The position numbers and the translations under genes are program-made. A DNA stretch of 64,000 bases from Cryptomeria japonica (lineage: Eukaryota > Streptophyta > Pinopsida > Cupressales > Cupressaceae): assembly GCF_030272615.1 (NCBI RefSeq), contig NC_081405.1:469202008-469266007 (forward strand), read 5' to 3'. The notes under the pieces were generated by a model. The model had not been told where the DNA came from, ran no database searches, and saw only the letters and a list, made by a program, of their open reading frames with translations. This document shows positions 11,284 to 21,540 of this stretch, piece after piece; position 1 is the first letter of the stretch, and every line of letters starts with the position of its first letter.

Positions 11284-12330
11284 ATGATGAAGAAGGAAGG
11301 TCTGAAGTTCAATAGAGAAAACTATAGGATATGGAGCAATAGAATGAATATTTACATCAAGAGTCTGGGAAGACAGTAGTGAGATCATGTAGAAACTAAG
11401 TATATTTCACCTACTGGAACTCTGACTGATGATCAGAAGAAGGAACAAGAATATCATCAAGCATTGGAAGCTATTATCAGTTCCCTGTCTGATGTTGAAT
11501 ATGTAGATGTTCATGGGAAAAAACTTGAAGAGATTTATAGTAGTGATGAACATGTTAAGATTGCTAAAGAAGAGAGTCTAAGAGGAAAGTTTGATGACAT
11601 GAGGATGTCTGAAGGTGAGAATATCCAATAGTATGGTCAAAAAAGGATAAAAGAGATAGTCGGTGAAATTAAGTGTGCAGGAGGGAAAGTGGAAGATGCC
11701 ATAGTGATTAGTAAGGTACTGAGAACCCTGCTACCGATCTATGCTATTCAATTTGCAGCTATTCAAGAACTGAAGTCCATTGACAAAACTAAGGTAACTC
11801 TTGACTCCATCATTGGCAAGCTCACTAGTTTTGAACTAAATGGTTATGATGGTAGTATATAGAAATCTGAGTCTGCAATTAGAGCTTCTGTTTCTAACCA
11901 ATCTGTGAGAAAAAGTAGGGAGCTTGCAAAGATGGTTATGAATCTAGATCTAGATTCATAATGGTTATGAATCTAGATCTAGCAAAGATGTTGATTATGA
12001 AGACAATTTAGTGGAGCTTGAAGCATTGTTGGCAAAGAGGTTGCCTAGAGGCACTAGTAAATATATAGGTAAATTACCTTTAAAATGTTTTGCATGCAAC
12101 AAGATTGGTCACATAGCGGCTAATTGTCCTAATGGTGAAAATCAACACAAGAGAGATAAATTCAAGAAGTATAAGAGAAAAGGCAAGAGAGATTGTCTTA
12201 TTGCTATTGATAATGGTATCACTGATGAAGAATTTGATGATGATGCTAATGAATATATTGTTTTTGTAGCTATTAAAGAAGAGATATCAGACCAGAAGGC
12301 ATTAGTATCTAGGATGGATAACTCTGGTGA
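11284..12330 (+). pseudogene. gag: gag of the nested copia element
   Basis: The likely start is ATG at 11284 (MMKKEGLKFNRENYRIWSNR), 57 bases after the primer site, which opens the usual copia gag fold with NYxxW. Later blocks are HVKIAKEESLRGKFDDMRM, ILTN-type helices, and IIGKLTSFEL near 11810. A CCHC zinc knuckle, CFACNKIGHIAANC, lies at 12085-12126. Stops occur near 11378, 11629 and 11861. A fold-back duplication at 11936-11990 disrupts the frame before the knuckle. The protein would form the particle and bind RNA. Confidence 0.82.
11936..11990. repeat. 26-nt perfect palindrome plus direct duplication in gag
   Basis: Bases 11936-11961 are a perfect inverted repeat centred on AGATCT, reading from ttatgaat to attcataa. 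The 22 bases starting atggttatgaat at 11932 recur at 11961. The combination looks like a fold-back or template-switch duplication within the copia gag. Confidence 0.8.
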
Positions 12331-13560
12331 TTGGAACATTGATAGTGGTTGTTCACATCACATGACTGGTGATCGGAGCAAATTTCTTTCCTTGAAAGAA
12401 TTTGATGGCGGTGTTGTTAGATTTGGCAATGACTCACCCTACATGGTTAAAGGTAAAGGAGTTATTTCTCTTAATGGGAAGAGAAGTGTAGATGATGTCT
12501 ACTAGACTGAAGGTCTAAAGCACAATCTTTTGAGTGTGGCACAACTTATTGACAAAGGATACCCACTAGAGTTTAAAAATGCTATGTACAAAATATTTGA
12601 CAACAAAGGTGAATTGATTGCAACTGGGAAACAAACTAAAGGTAACCCATTTCATATTAATTCTAAAGTTAGTAACTGTTTTATTGCAAAAATAGATGAT
12701 AGTTGGCTTTGGCATAGGATATTTTGCCATATAAACTTTGATAACATTGTTAAAGTGAGTAAGTCCAAGACAGTGAGAGGTTTGCCTCAGTTAGACAAAC
12801 TGGTTAATGCTCTTTGCAAAGAATGCCAGTTAGGAAAGATGACTTCTTCAACTTTCAAAAGAAAATCCTTTTCAACAGAGCACTTGTTAGATTTGGTTCA
12901 TACAGATCTTTGTGGACCCATAAGAATGAAAAGCATTCAAGGTGACAGATATTTTATGATTCTCACTAATGATTGCTCAAGGATGATGTGGGTCACATTC
13001 TTGAAAGATAAGACTAAATCTTTTGGTAATTTCTTGGCATTCAGGGCCTTAGCTGAGAAAGAGAGTGGTAAGAGGATAAAATATCTGAGGATAGATCAAG
13101 GCAGTGAATTTACTTCTTAGGAATTCACTAGGTACTGTGAAGAGAATGGTATCAAACGATAGCTTTCTACACCAAGGACACCATAGCAAAATGGTATCGC
13201 AGAAAGGAACAACCAATCAATTTTTGAAGCTGCTAAGACAATGTTGATACAAGGAGGTGTAGCAAAAACCTTTTGGAGAGAAGTTGTCAACACAGCTGTC
13301 TACACAAAGAACTAGGTTGTAGTAAAGAGAGGTAAGGAAAGGACTCCTTATGAATATTGGTATGGAAGATCACCTGATGTTAATTATTTTAAGATATTTG
13401 GAAGCAATTTTTTTATTAAGAGAGCTGATTACATTAGAAAATTTGAGGCTAAGAGTGATGAAGGTATATTTCTTGGCTATTCCACCAGGAGTAAGGCCTA
13501 CAAATGTTTTCACAACTGAACACAGAGAATTGTTGAGAGTGCTGATGTTTGAGTGGATGA
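12331..13560 (+). pseudogene. pol: Protease and integrase (5' part of pol) of the nested copia element
   Basis: The protease has WNIDSGCSHHMTGDRSKF (catalytic DSG) at about 12332 and DDVY-stop-TEGLKHNLLSV. The integrase zinc domain reads LWHRIFCHINFDNIVKV...CKECQLGK. The core has VHTDLCGPI (first D) near 12898, LRIDQGSEFTS (second D) near 13088, and NGIAERNN (catalytic E) near 13195. Stops at 12503, 13118, 13160, 13184 and 13313 mostly sit where Gln is conserved. The frame runs into GIFLGYSTRSKAY and stops at 13560, where gypsy element B is inserted. Pol resumes at 27559. Confidence 0.87.
13556..13560. repeat. Target-site duplication of gypsy element B (left), gatga
   Basis: gatga immediately precedes the LTR start tgaagagggg, and an identical gatga follows the other LTR at 27559-27563. 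A perfect 5-base duplication is the standard product of gypsy integration. Confidence 0.9.
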
Positions 13561-14654
13561 TGAAGAGGGGAAAATAGATTTGAAGGTCAAATGATCAAAA
13601 TATAATGAAATAAACATGCAAAATGCTAAAATATCATTAAAAGACCATTTCACCTTGCTATTTTACCTTCTCCTTTGGATTGAGCTTGATGAAGTGAAGG
13701 CGCCCCTTGATAATGCTCCACTTCATGTGCTCCTTTGATTACTAGATGTGGATGGCTCTCCAATGTTGTGCACAAATAGAATGGATTTGAAAAATGATAA
13801 GGATGAGATGATCAAGTTGCCAAGATGATTTCCTGGGCTCAAAAGGGTAGCATAAACTTACTGGATTTCAAGATGTTTTGAATGAAGGGATGGAGCCCTA
13901 TTTTATAGGAAGAGGAGAGGAAAATGGATGGCTAGGATGAATTCAAGATGAAGGGCTAAGATTTACTTACAAGGTCCAAGAGAGGGTGTGGAGACCAAGA
14001 AATATGCCTTAAAGGCATTTCGTATCTCCACACTCCACAATATGCATTGGAGGAATTGAAAATTCTCCAAAAAAGGATATCATGGGGATTGGAGGAATAA
14101 AAAGGAATTAAAAATTCCTTAGGAGAGCAGATGCCTAGAGGAATGTGTGATTTCAAAAATCTTACATTCACCTAGGAAAAGAGCATTTAAAGCTAGTGGC
14201 TGGATGAAAAGGATAAAGAGTTGACATTGCGGCTAATCATGATGATTAACCATTAACGACTCATTAGGAGGGGGATTAGAGGAAATGTTAGGTGGGATTA
14301 ATATTTGTAGGAGAATTTGACTAGGAGAGAGAATGAGTGGAGGGAATAAAAAATTAGAAGAAAAATGTTAAGTGAGTTTAGGGAGTTTCTAGAAGAATGA
14401 ATTAAGAAGATGATTTGTAGGAATCGTGTAGGTTAACTAATTAATTGAAATTAATTAGCTAAGAGGAATATTTGTGAGGATTTGATTTTTTTACAAGAAT
14501 AAAGAAAGGGATTGATTTATTAAATAAATCAATTATATGCTATAGTGAAAAATATTAATTATATTTAATTAATATTGAGAGGAATTTGAATTAACATAAT
14601 TAATTAATTAATTATGCGAGGAATAATTAAAATAATTATTTTTAAGTGTCTACA
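13561..14654 (-). repeat. 3' LTR of gypsy element B
   Basis: On the minus strand it starts TGTAGACACTTAAAAAT and ends CCCCTCTTCA. It matches 26458-27558 throughout. A minus-strand CTATAAAATAG is at 13898-13908. The upstream third is AT-rich with TAATTAAT runs. Confidence 0.92.
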
Positions 14655-14671
14655 TTTTGCCCCTCTTTGAA
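14655..14671 (-). other. Polypurine tract of element B
   Basis: The minus strand reads CAAAGAGGGGCAAAA directly before the LTR start TGTAGACAC. Element A has nearly the same tract at 45474-45486 before an LTR starting TGTAGACAC. Confidence 0.85.
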
Positions 14672-14873
14672 GCAAGGTGTGATGACACATCTATTCAAAG
14701 AATAATCTTGTTTTGATGCTGATATTGGTTTGATAGGATGCCCCGGCTCTTGATTGATAGATTATGGTATGGTGATGCCCCCTCGGGAGATCAATTGAGG
14801 TATTTGATCTTTGGAGTTTTGCGACATTGATATCTCGATAGATTTGATTTGATTCAATTGATAAGATCTAGAT

Positions 14874-15504
14874 TCATTCTGGTTTCAAGAAGAATCCATC
14901 CTGTATAAGACAAAGATGATCAAAGTGTCTGGTTTTAGGAAGGATACATCCTATATAAGACATGACTGATCACAATGTCTAGTTTCAGGAAGGATTCATC
15001 CTATATAAGACATGATCAGATCACAATGTTTGGTTTCAGGAAGGATTCATCCTGTATAAGACATGATGGGAGTGTCTGGTTTCAGGAAGGATACATCCTG
15101 TATAAGACATGACTGATCACAATGTCTGGTTTCAGAAAGGATTCATCCTGTATAAGACATGATCAGATCACAATGTCTGGTTTCAGGAAGGATTCATCCT
15201 ATATAAGACATGATTGATCACAATGTCTAGTTTCAGGAAGGATTCATCCTGTATAAGACATGATCAAAGTGTCTGGTTTCAGGAAGGATACATCCTGTAT
15301 AAGACATGATCGGAGTGTCTGGTTTTAGGAAGGATACATCCTGTATAAGACATGATAGATCACAACGTCTAGTTTCAGGAAGGATTCATCCTGTATAAGA
15401 CATGATCAGATCACAACATCTAGTTTCAGGAAGGATCCATCCTGTATAAGACATGATCAGAGTGTCTGGTTTTAGGAAGGATACATCCTGTATAAGACAT
15501 GAAT
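14874..15504 (-). repeat. Tandem array, about 13 units of 46-51 bases, in the 3' region of element B
   Basis: Each unit carries ggtttcaggaaggattcatc then ctgtataagacatgat on the + strand, with variable endings (cagatcacaatg, cggagtg, tgatcacaatg). I count about 13 units. CAGGA and TCCTG inside each unit can pair around an 8-base loop. The array lies between the integrase and the 3' LTR. Tandem arrays in this position are known in Tat/Ogre elements. Two degenerate monomers occur at the equivalent place in element A (33649-33736). Confidence 0.92.
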
Positions 15505-16643
15505 CAGGATCAGAATTGATTATGTGAGGAAAAAAATTTGAGGAAGAAAAACTAAGGTGGAAGGGATAGATGAAGAACAAATATGAAGCAGTCATGAGGT
15601 ATTTGGAAAGAAGAATACGAGATGCAAGACCGCGGAGGAAAATGGGGGCAATTGAGAACTCCATGGGATTATTGAGTTTAGGATTTGATAGAATGATGGT
15701 GAGATTTTGTGCACAACAAATGTGGAGAGCCAACCTAGTTTGATGTTGCCCTAAGTGACTTGCACCATTGATTATAGAAATCAGGATGCCATGAGAAACG
15801 CAGGGCGTGGACTGACTCTGTAGACAAATGGGAATTTCTTGCACACAACAATGCAAGTGTTAAGAAACACTAATACATAGTTGTGGGTTCGTGCAAGGAA
15901 ACCCTCAAACACACTGATACCTCTTGTACACGAGAAGGTAAGTGTTGATAAACACTAGTACCAGGTCGTCGATTTATACAAGAAGGATCCAAAACATGCC
16001 ATTCTATGAAATATGCCCCAATATGCACCTATCATAATGTACCTAGATATGGAAGAACCCAGGCAGTCATAAATAGTGGCAGTCATAGGGCAAAAGATGC
16101 AAGCCTATATGAAAAGATCTAACAAAATCTAACAAGTCTCTTCCTTGTGACCACATGATACCTCTTGCCAAGAGTAGAACTAGGATGGACTTGGGATTGT
16201 TTCTCAAGACTTCTTGAAGTTTACACACAGAGGCATAAAATCTCAGTTTCAATGGGACATTCCTTGTTCATTACTCAGGCAAAGACTTCATCATCATACA
16301 CATGTTTTATTGGGAGGCAGAAAAGAAGAAATGTTGCACATGGGTGGACTAGATGGCAGATGATTTGTAGTATCGACATGATAGACAGTGGATCCGGTTA
16401 TTTACCTTGGCGTCTGTATAGAGGTTTTCACCAAGGTACTTGTCCATAGCACCACCAAGTGGTTTTCACTAATGGACGAATTGTTTTTTCTTTCTTTTTC
16501 TAATTTTTTAATTTTTTTGTGTCATAAGGTGCCTATTTGCTAGGTTTTCACCAAAGTGACGATTTTTTCAGGATCTTTTTCTCATTTATTTTTTTTTATT
16601 TTTCATGATTTTTTTTTTTTGACAATTTAAGACTTTCTGAGGA
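15505..16643 (-). other. 3' non-coding region of element B between the array and integrase
   Basis: No gene is seen. It includes a T-rich tract with runs of six or more T at 16480-16620, and two similar blocks near 15847 and 15930 (gtgttaagaaacactaatac and gtgttgataaacactagtac). No antisense PMD gene is found here, unlike in element A. Confidence 0.6.
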
Positions 16644-17783
16644 CTAAGCATAAAATATTTTGAGGTGCATGATATTCATTGGATCATCCAAAGGATTTCC
16701 TTTAGGAGTAGCCAATTGATAAGCTCCTAATCCATATTTCATTGTGATTACATATTGTCCAAGCCAATTAGGCTCAAACTTGCCTTTCTTTTCTCTTTCT
16801 TGTAGATTTTTCTGATTTTCCATGAGGACAAGATCACCAACTTGGAATTCTTGGGTTCTGACTTTTTAATGATAACTCATGCATAAATGGTTTTGATATA
16901 CCCAGAGATGATTCAAGGCCTTGAGGCGCCTTTCATCTAACAATTCTAGCTCTTGTAAGCAGGCAATTCTATATTCTTCCTCTGGTAGGATGTTTTGCAG
17001 TGATACCCTTAGAGAGGGGATCTCAATCTCAAGGGGAAGGATGGCTTCGAAACCAAATACTAGGGAATAAGGAGTGGCACCTATGGGGGTGCGAATGGAG
17101 GTGCGGTTGGCCCACAATGCAAGATGGATTTGGAGGTGCCAATCACAGCCTGCTTCATTGACCATCTTTTTGAGGATTTTTATTAGGGTTTTATTAGAAG
17201 CCTCAGCTTGGCCATTGCCTTGGGGGTAATATGGAGTGGAGAAGCGGTGTTGGATGTTGAATTTTTGGCAAATTTCTTTGACATCCTGGTTCTTAAATTG
17301 TTTACCATTATCTGTGATGATAACTTTTGGGATGCCATATCGACAGATTAGGTAGTTCAAGATGAATTTGGATATTTGCTTGTCGGTGGTGAAAGTAAGA
17401 GGGATAGCCTCTACCCACTTGGTGAAGTATTTGGTGGCGGTGATAATGAATTTATGTCCATTGGAAGATGAAGGGTGGATTTTCCCAATGAGATCGAGCC
17501 CCCACTATGAGAAGGGCCATGGTGTAATGAATGGCTGCAATTCTTGTGACAGTGCATGAATCTTGTCACCATGTTGCTGGCAAGGGATGCATTTCTTCAC
17601 ATAGTTGTATGCATCTTCTTCCATTTTAGGCCAATAGTATCCTGTTCTCAAAAGTTTTTTAGCCAATGTGAGTCCACTTGAGTGTGCCCCATAGATGCCC
17701 TCATGTACTTTGCGTAATGCCCATTTGGCTTCTTGTTTATCTAAACACCTTAGGAGGGAACCATCAAAATGCCTTCTGAACAA
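16644..17783 (-). pseudogene. Integrase of gypsy element B
   Basis: The zinc domain has HEGIYGAHSSG...KKCIPCQQHG with HHCC intact. The linker is ELQPFITPWPFS, then a stop near 17512 where Gln is expected, then WGLDLIGKIHPSSSNGHKF (first catalytic D), YGIPKVIITDNGKQFKNQD (second D) and PQGNGQAEASNKTLIK (catalytic E). The C-terminal part, after a second stop near 16867, reads EFQVGDLVLMENQKNLQ, FEPNWLGQYVI and NIMHLKIFYA, ending at 16644. All three catalytic residues are present and only two stops are seen. It would insert the cDNA into chromosomes. Confidence 0.9.
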
Positions 17784-17828
17784 GGTGTCTGCAGGGATGG
17801 TGTAATGGGCACATCAGCGGATGAAATT

Positions 17829-18866
17829 TTATTGTTGGGTTTTGGTGAGATGTGGGGGTATGGTGTTGTCTTTGAGGAAAGTGAAGGTTTCTTGGTACCA
17901 AGGGGACTCGGGACCAATGAGAACACACACCATTTTAGACTCTGGTAGGTCATATGCTGATATAAACAATTGCTCGACTAAGAACTCGCACTTCTGATTA
18001 TGTGTTGGCATTTGAAGGAGGGAGCCAATGGTGGCCATTGCATTTGCAGCCCTGTTGTTTGTTTGTGGGATTTGGTCAAACTTGATTGCCATGAAATGTT
18101 GTTTAAGATCTTCAACCATGGTATGGTAGGGAAGGAGTTTATCATCTTTTATTTGGTATTCATCATTGACTTGTTTTATGATGAGTTGGGAATCGACATA
18201 GACTTGTAATTCCTTTATTTTCCAGTGGATAGCCAAGCGTAAACCTGTGATGCGGGCCTCATATTCTGCTATGTTATTGGTGCATTCAAAGGCTATCTTG
18301 TATGATTTGGGGATGCCATCTCCTTGAGGTGTGACCAATAATATTCTTGCCCCCGATCCATTTTGAGTGTAGGAGCCATCAAAATACAATTTCCATGTGG
18401 AGGATGTGGTAACAGTCATAATGAACTCATCTGGTAATTCTGTGAGAAGAGGATGGTCGCTTGGAAGTGGAGCTTCAACCAACTGATCTGCAATGACTTG
18501 TCCCTTGATTGCCTTTCTATCTACATATTCAATGTCAAACTCGCTTAAGAGCATGACCCATTTGGCAGTTCTGCCAGTGAGAGCAGCTTTGGATAAGAGA
18601 TATTTAAGTGGATCAATTTTAGCAATTACTTTTGTCTTATTATTTAGCATATAGTGTTGTAGTTTCTATGTGCTGAACACTAATGCCAAACATGCTCTTT
18701 CAATGGGGGTGTAATTGAGTTCATATCCTACCAATGTCCAACTGATGTAGTAAATGGCGTGTTCCTTCCCTTGATCATCTATTTGCACCAATAATGCCCC
18801 CAATGCCACTGCAGTAGCACATATATACAAAATAAGGGGTTTTCCAGTAGCAGGAGGCATCAACAC
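17829..18866 (-). pseudogene. RNase H and archaeal-type second RNase H of element B
   Basis: The connection RNase H begins MLMPPATGKPLILYICATA with AIYYISWTLVGYELNYTP, and has a stop near 18668. The next 273 codons are open: DPLKYLLSKAALTGRTAKW, then WKLYFDGSYTQNGSG (D), NNIAEYEARITGLRL (E), VYVDSQLIIKQVN (D) and NRAANAMATIGSLL, where the last usual D reads N. The order and the dual RNase H match the Tat lineage and the more decayed copy in element A. Confidence 0.88.
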
Positions 18867-19800
18867 GAGACATGATGCTAGATATTCTTTTAATTTCTCA
18901 AAGGCCTTTTAACATAGGCAATCCCATTTAAATTTTGTGTCTTTACACAATAGGTGTGCAAATGGATGGCACTTGTCTGCTAGCTATGAAATGAAATGCC
19001 TGACAGACTGGAGTTTTCCTTGGAAACTGCGCAGTTGTCTGAGAGTTTTTGGCAGAGGCATTTCTATAATACCTTTTACATTTGCGGGATCAACCTCAAT
19101 GCCTCTGCGGGAAACAATGAATCCTAGTAGTTTTCCCAATGTGACGACAAACACACACTTTTTGGGATTTAGGTGTAGCTTGTATTTTTCCAATCTTTTA
19201 AAGATTTGTTTTAGAATGGGGATGTGTTCTTGTCTTGTCTTGGATTTTCCTAGCAGATCATCCACGTAGTCCTCCATAACTTTGTGCAAGAGGTCATGAA
19301 AAATTGTTGTCATTGCTTGTTGATATGTAGCTCTAACATTTTTAAGGCCAAAAGGCATGAACCAGTAATAGAAGGTACCCCATGGTGTTGTGAATGCAGT
19401 TTTATGTTGATCCTCATCTGCTATCCTGATTTGGTTGTATCCAGAAAACCCATCCATTAGCGATAATATTTCATGTCCTATTGTAAGGTCCACAATCATG
19501 TCTATATTGGGGAGTAGGAAATAATCTTTAGGACAAGCTATATTTAGATCTCAAAAATCTGTGCAGATGTGGATGCCTCCAGTAGGTTTGCCGATAGGTA
19601 CAATGTTGGAGACCCATTTAGCATAATCTATTGGTTTGATAAATTCTGCGTCTAACAACTTTTGGAGTTCTACCTTGACCAGGAGTGAAATATGTGGGTG
19701 TATTCTATGTAATTTTTGTTTTATAGGTTTTGCATCTGGTCAGACGGCGAGATTGTGAACCACCAAGGCAAGGTCCAACCTTGGCATATCAGAATAGGAC
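18867..19800 (-). pseudogene. Reverse transcriptase of gypsy element B
   Basis: Blocks in order are INFAWSYSDMPRLDLALV, IKQKLHRIHPHISLLVK, LQKLLDAEFIKPIDYAKW, GGIHICTDF, LMDGFSGYNQIRIADED (catalytic D present), FTTPWGTFYYWFMPFGLKN, MEDYVDDLLGK (catalytic DD at about 19255-19275), LNPKKCVFVVTLGKLLGFIV and LRSLQGKL-like FQGKLQSVR. The active site is intact here, in contrast to element A. Stops lie in the N-terminal part (about 19540 and 19738). It continues from the G-patch linker and into RNase H. Confidence 0.9.
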
Positions 19801-21060
19801 CATGCAAAATTGATTTCTACCTCTGTAAGGAATTTGATGAAGTCTTGTTTCTCGATTTCTGTATGGATTTGGCAATGAGTACATTTTTTAGAATGACCTC
19901 AGTGCCCATGTTGATGCTGTCTGTTTCTTCTATCAACAAATTTGATTTGTCCTGTGGAAGGTAACCAATGGTAGGGAGGTCAAATCCCTCATCATCAAGT
20001 GCCTTTTCCAGGTTTTCACTTTCAGATACACCCTTTGTTTTTATTTCTTATTCATCCAAAGGCACCTCAGGGAGGTTTTCACCTAGGGAATCATATCTTT
20101 TTCTTTTATTATCTTTTTTGTGGCTAAGGGCATTGACTTGACTACCAAAGTATCCCTTTTCGTGTAGTTGAATACCCTCGATTCTACTACAATCTTCCAT
20201 ATTTTGCACTGTTAGGAGAGCAATGAGAGCATTATTGTCAACACAAATATCTAAAGTGGGTTTGTCTCGTTGGCCCCAATCAATGAGTTCAGGATGGACA
20301 AGATGTAGCTCATGTGAAGTGGGAGGGGTTACGAGGGTGATGGTATTGATGTAACCATCCAAGAAGATATCTTTCTCGTATTCATAAGGCATTTCATGGA
20401 ATTCCTCTTCATCAGCGCTTTTGATATCTGAAGAAGGACTAGAAGGGGCACCAGCAATAGTAATCTTAGGCACTGGGGTGTACCCCAAGCCTCTATTGTA
20501 TCTGTAGGAGATAGGATTTATGGGTGATTTTCTTCCTTTCTCCTCTGGTCCCAGGCCGTGTCCTTTGTAACCCATTTTTTCAACTATGGCAGATGCTTTG
20601 GATACATTTCTTTAGATATTCTTGTTGGATCTTCATCTTCTTCCCGGTACAACCATGAAGAGATATCTACTTCGAGGCTCTCGTTATCAAGTGGGCCCCA
20701 TTTCTGGAAGGTGGTGTTTTGGCATTTCATGACTAGTTTTGGGTCCTTTTTTATCTCTTTTGGTTTGTCAAATGACTTAGGAGAGAGAGGGAGGTTGTCT
20801 ATTAATAAGACATCCTCCAATTTGTATTCTCCATAGCTATTGTCCAAGATCTTGATTTTATTATTTGGTTGGGATGATGTGGAGGCAACATTTGATGTGT
20901 CAGATGGAGGCGTTGGTGAGGGTCTATTTAGTGGGCAGTGATATGGATGCTTCCCCTCTAATAGTTTGTAATATTGAAAAGGTTGGGGATCACCTTTGAT
21001 AGTGATCTCTCTTCCATTATAGGGGAATTTGATGCATTGGTGATAGGTGAAGCGTACGGC
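19801..21060 (-). pseudogene. Protease-RT linker of element B with a G-patch domain
   Basis: Two open stretches (20847-20584 and 20575-20048) adjoin. The first ends with WLYREEDEDPTRI, and the second begins MGYKGHGLGPEEKGRKSPI. This fits the G-patch pattern hhx-GY-x-G-x-GLG-x4-G-x3-PI at about 20500-20575. Further on are EFHEMPYEYEKD, HPELIDWGQRDKP and an acidic tail. In other proteins the G-patch is a short glycine-rich nucleic-acid or helicase-binding module. Its role between protease and RT is inferred to be RNA handling. Element A has the degenerate counterpart at 6403-6477. Confidence 0.7.
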
Positions 21061-21540
21061 CTACAAGGAATGAATCCATGGCCTCCCGAGGAGAATGTTG
21101 TAGGGGAGGTCAAGATCTAGTACTTGGCAAGGGGTTTCAATTATAATGGGGCCCACTTGAAGAGGTAAGATGATCATGCCCTTTGAAATTCTTTCTGCAT
21201 CATCATATGCCTTTATTGTGATCCTTCCTGATGTGTCTATCAGATCCTCAGAAAGTCCCAATTGTTTTATTAATTTGTATGTACACAAATTAAGCCCAGA
21301 TCCACCGTCTATTAGGATATGTTTGACCTTGTGCTTGTGGATGAGAGCTTCGATGTGCAAAGGTTTGTTATGGTCTTCATATGCGGGAGCATCTTTGGAG
21401 TTAAATACAATGTGTTGTTGGGCAACAAGGTTTCCAATGAGGGCTTGGAATTGGGTGGCATTGATGTTATCAGGAACACGTGATTGGAGAAGGGCTTGTT
21501 CCAAATTTTCTTTATGGACCGGGGAAGTCTTGAGAAGTTC
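21061..21540 (-). pseudogene. pro: Retropepsin of gypsy element B
   Basis: The 147-codon stretch opens at 21504 with MEQALLQSRVPDNINATQF and includes HILIDGGSGLNLCTYKLIK (catalytic D of the D-G-G variant), GRITIKAYDDAERISKGM and YNILLGRPWIHSL, ending at 21061. The ATG-like start is not the real one: the domain is a continuous part of the polyprotein after LLDQLGKTPA of gag, separated from it by a stop at about 21550. It is a good match to 5640-5901 of element A. Confidence 0.85.

Noticed and set aside
14874-15504. CRISPR-like regular repeat array
   Set aside because: The units are directly adjacent with no unique spacers, and the context is a plant LTR retrotransposon.
15386-15856. 156-codon minus-strand ORF
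   Set aside because: Its C-terminal part runs through the tandem array, repeating the same peptide, and it has no recognisable domain. It is a by-product of the repeat.
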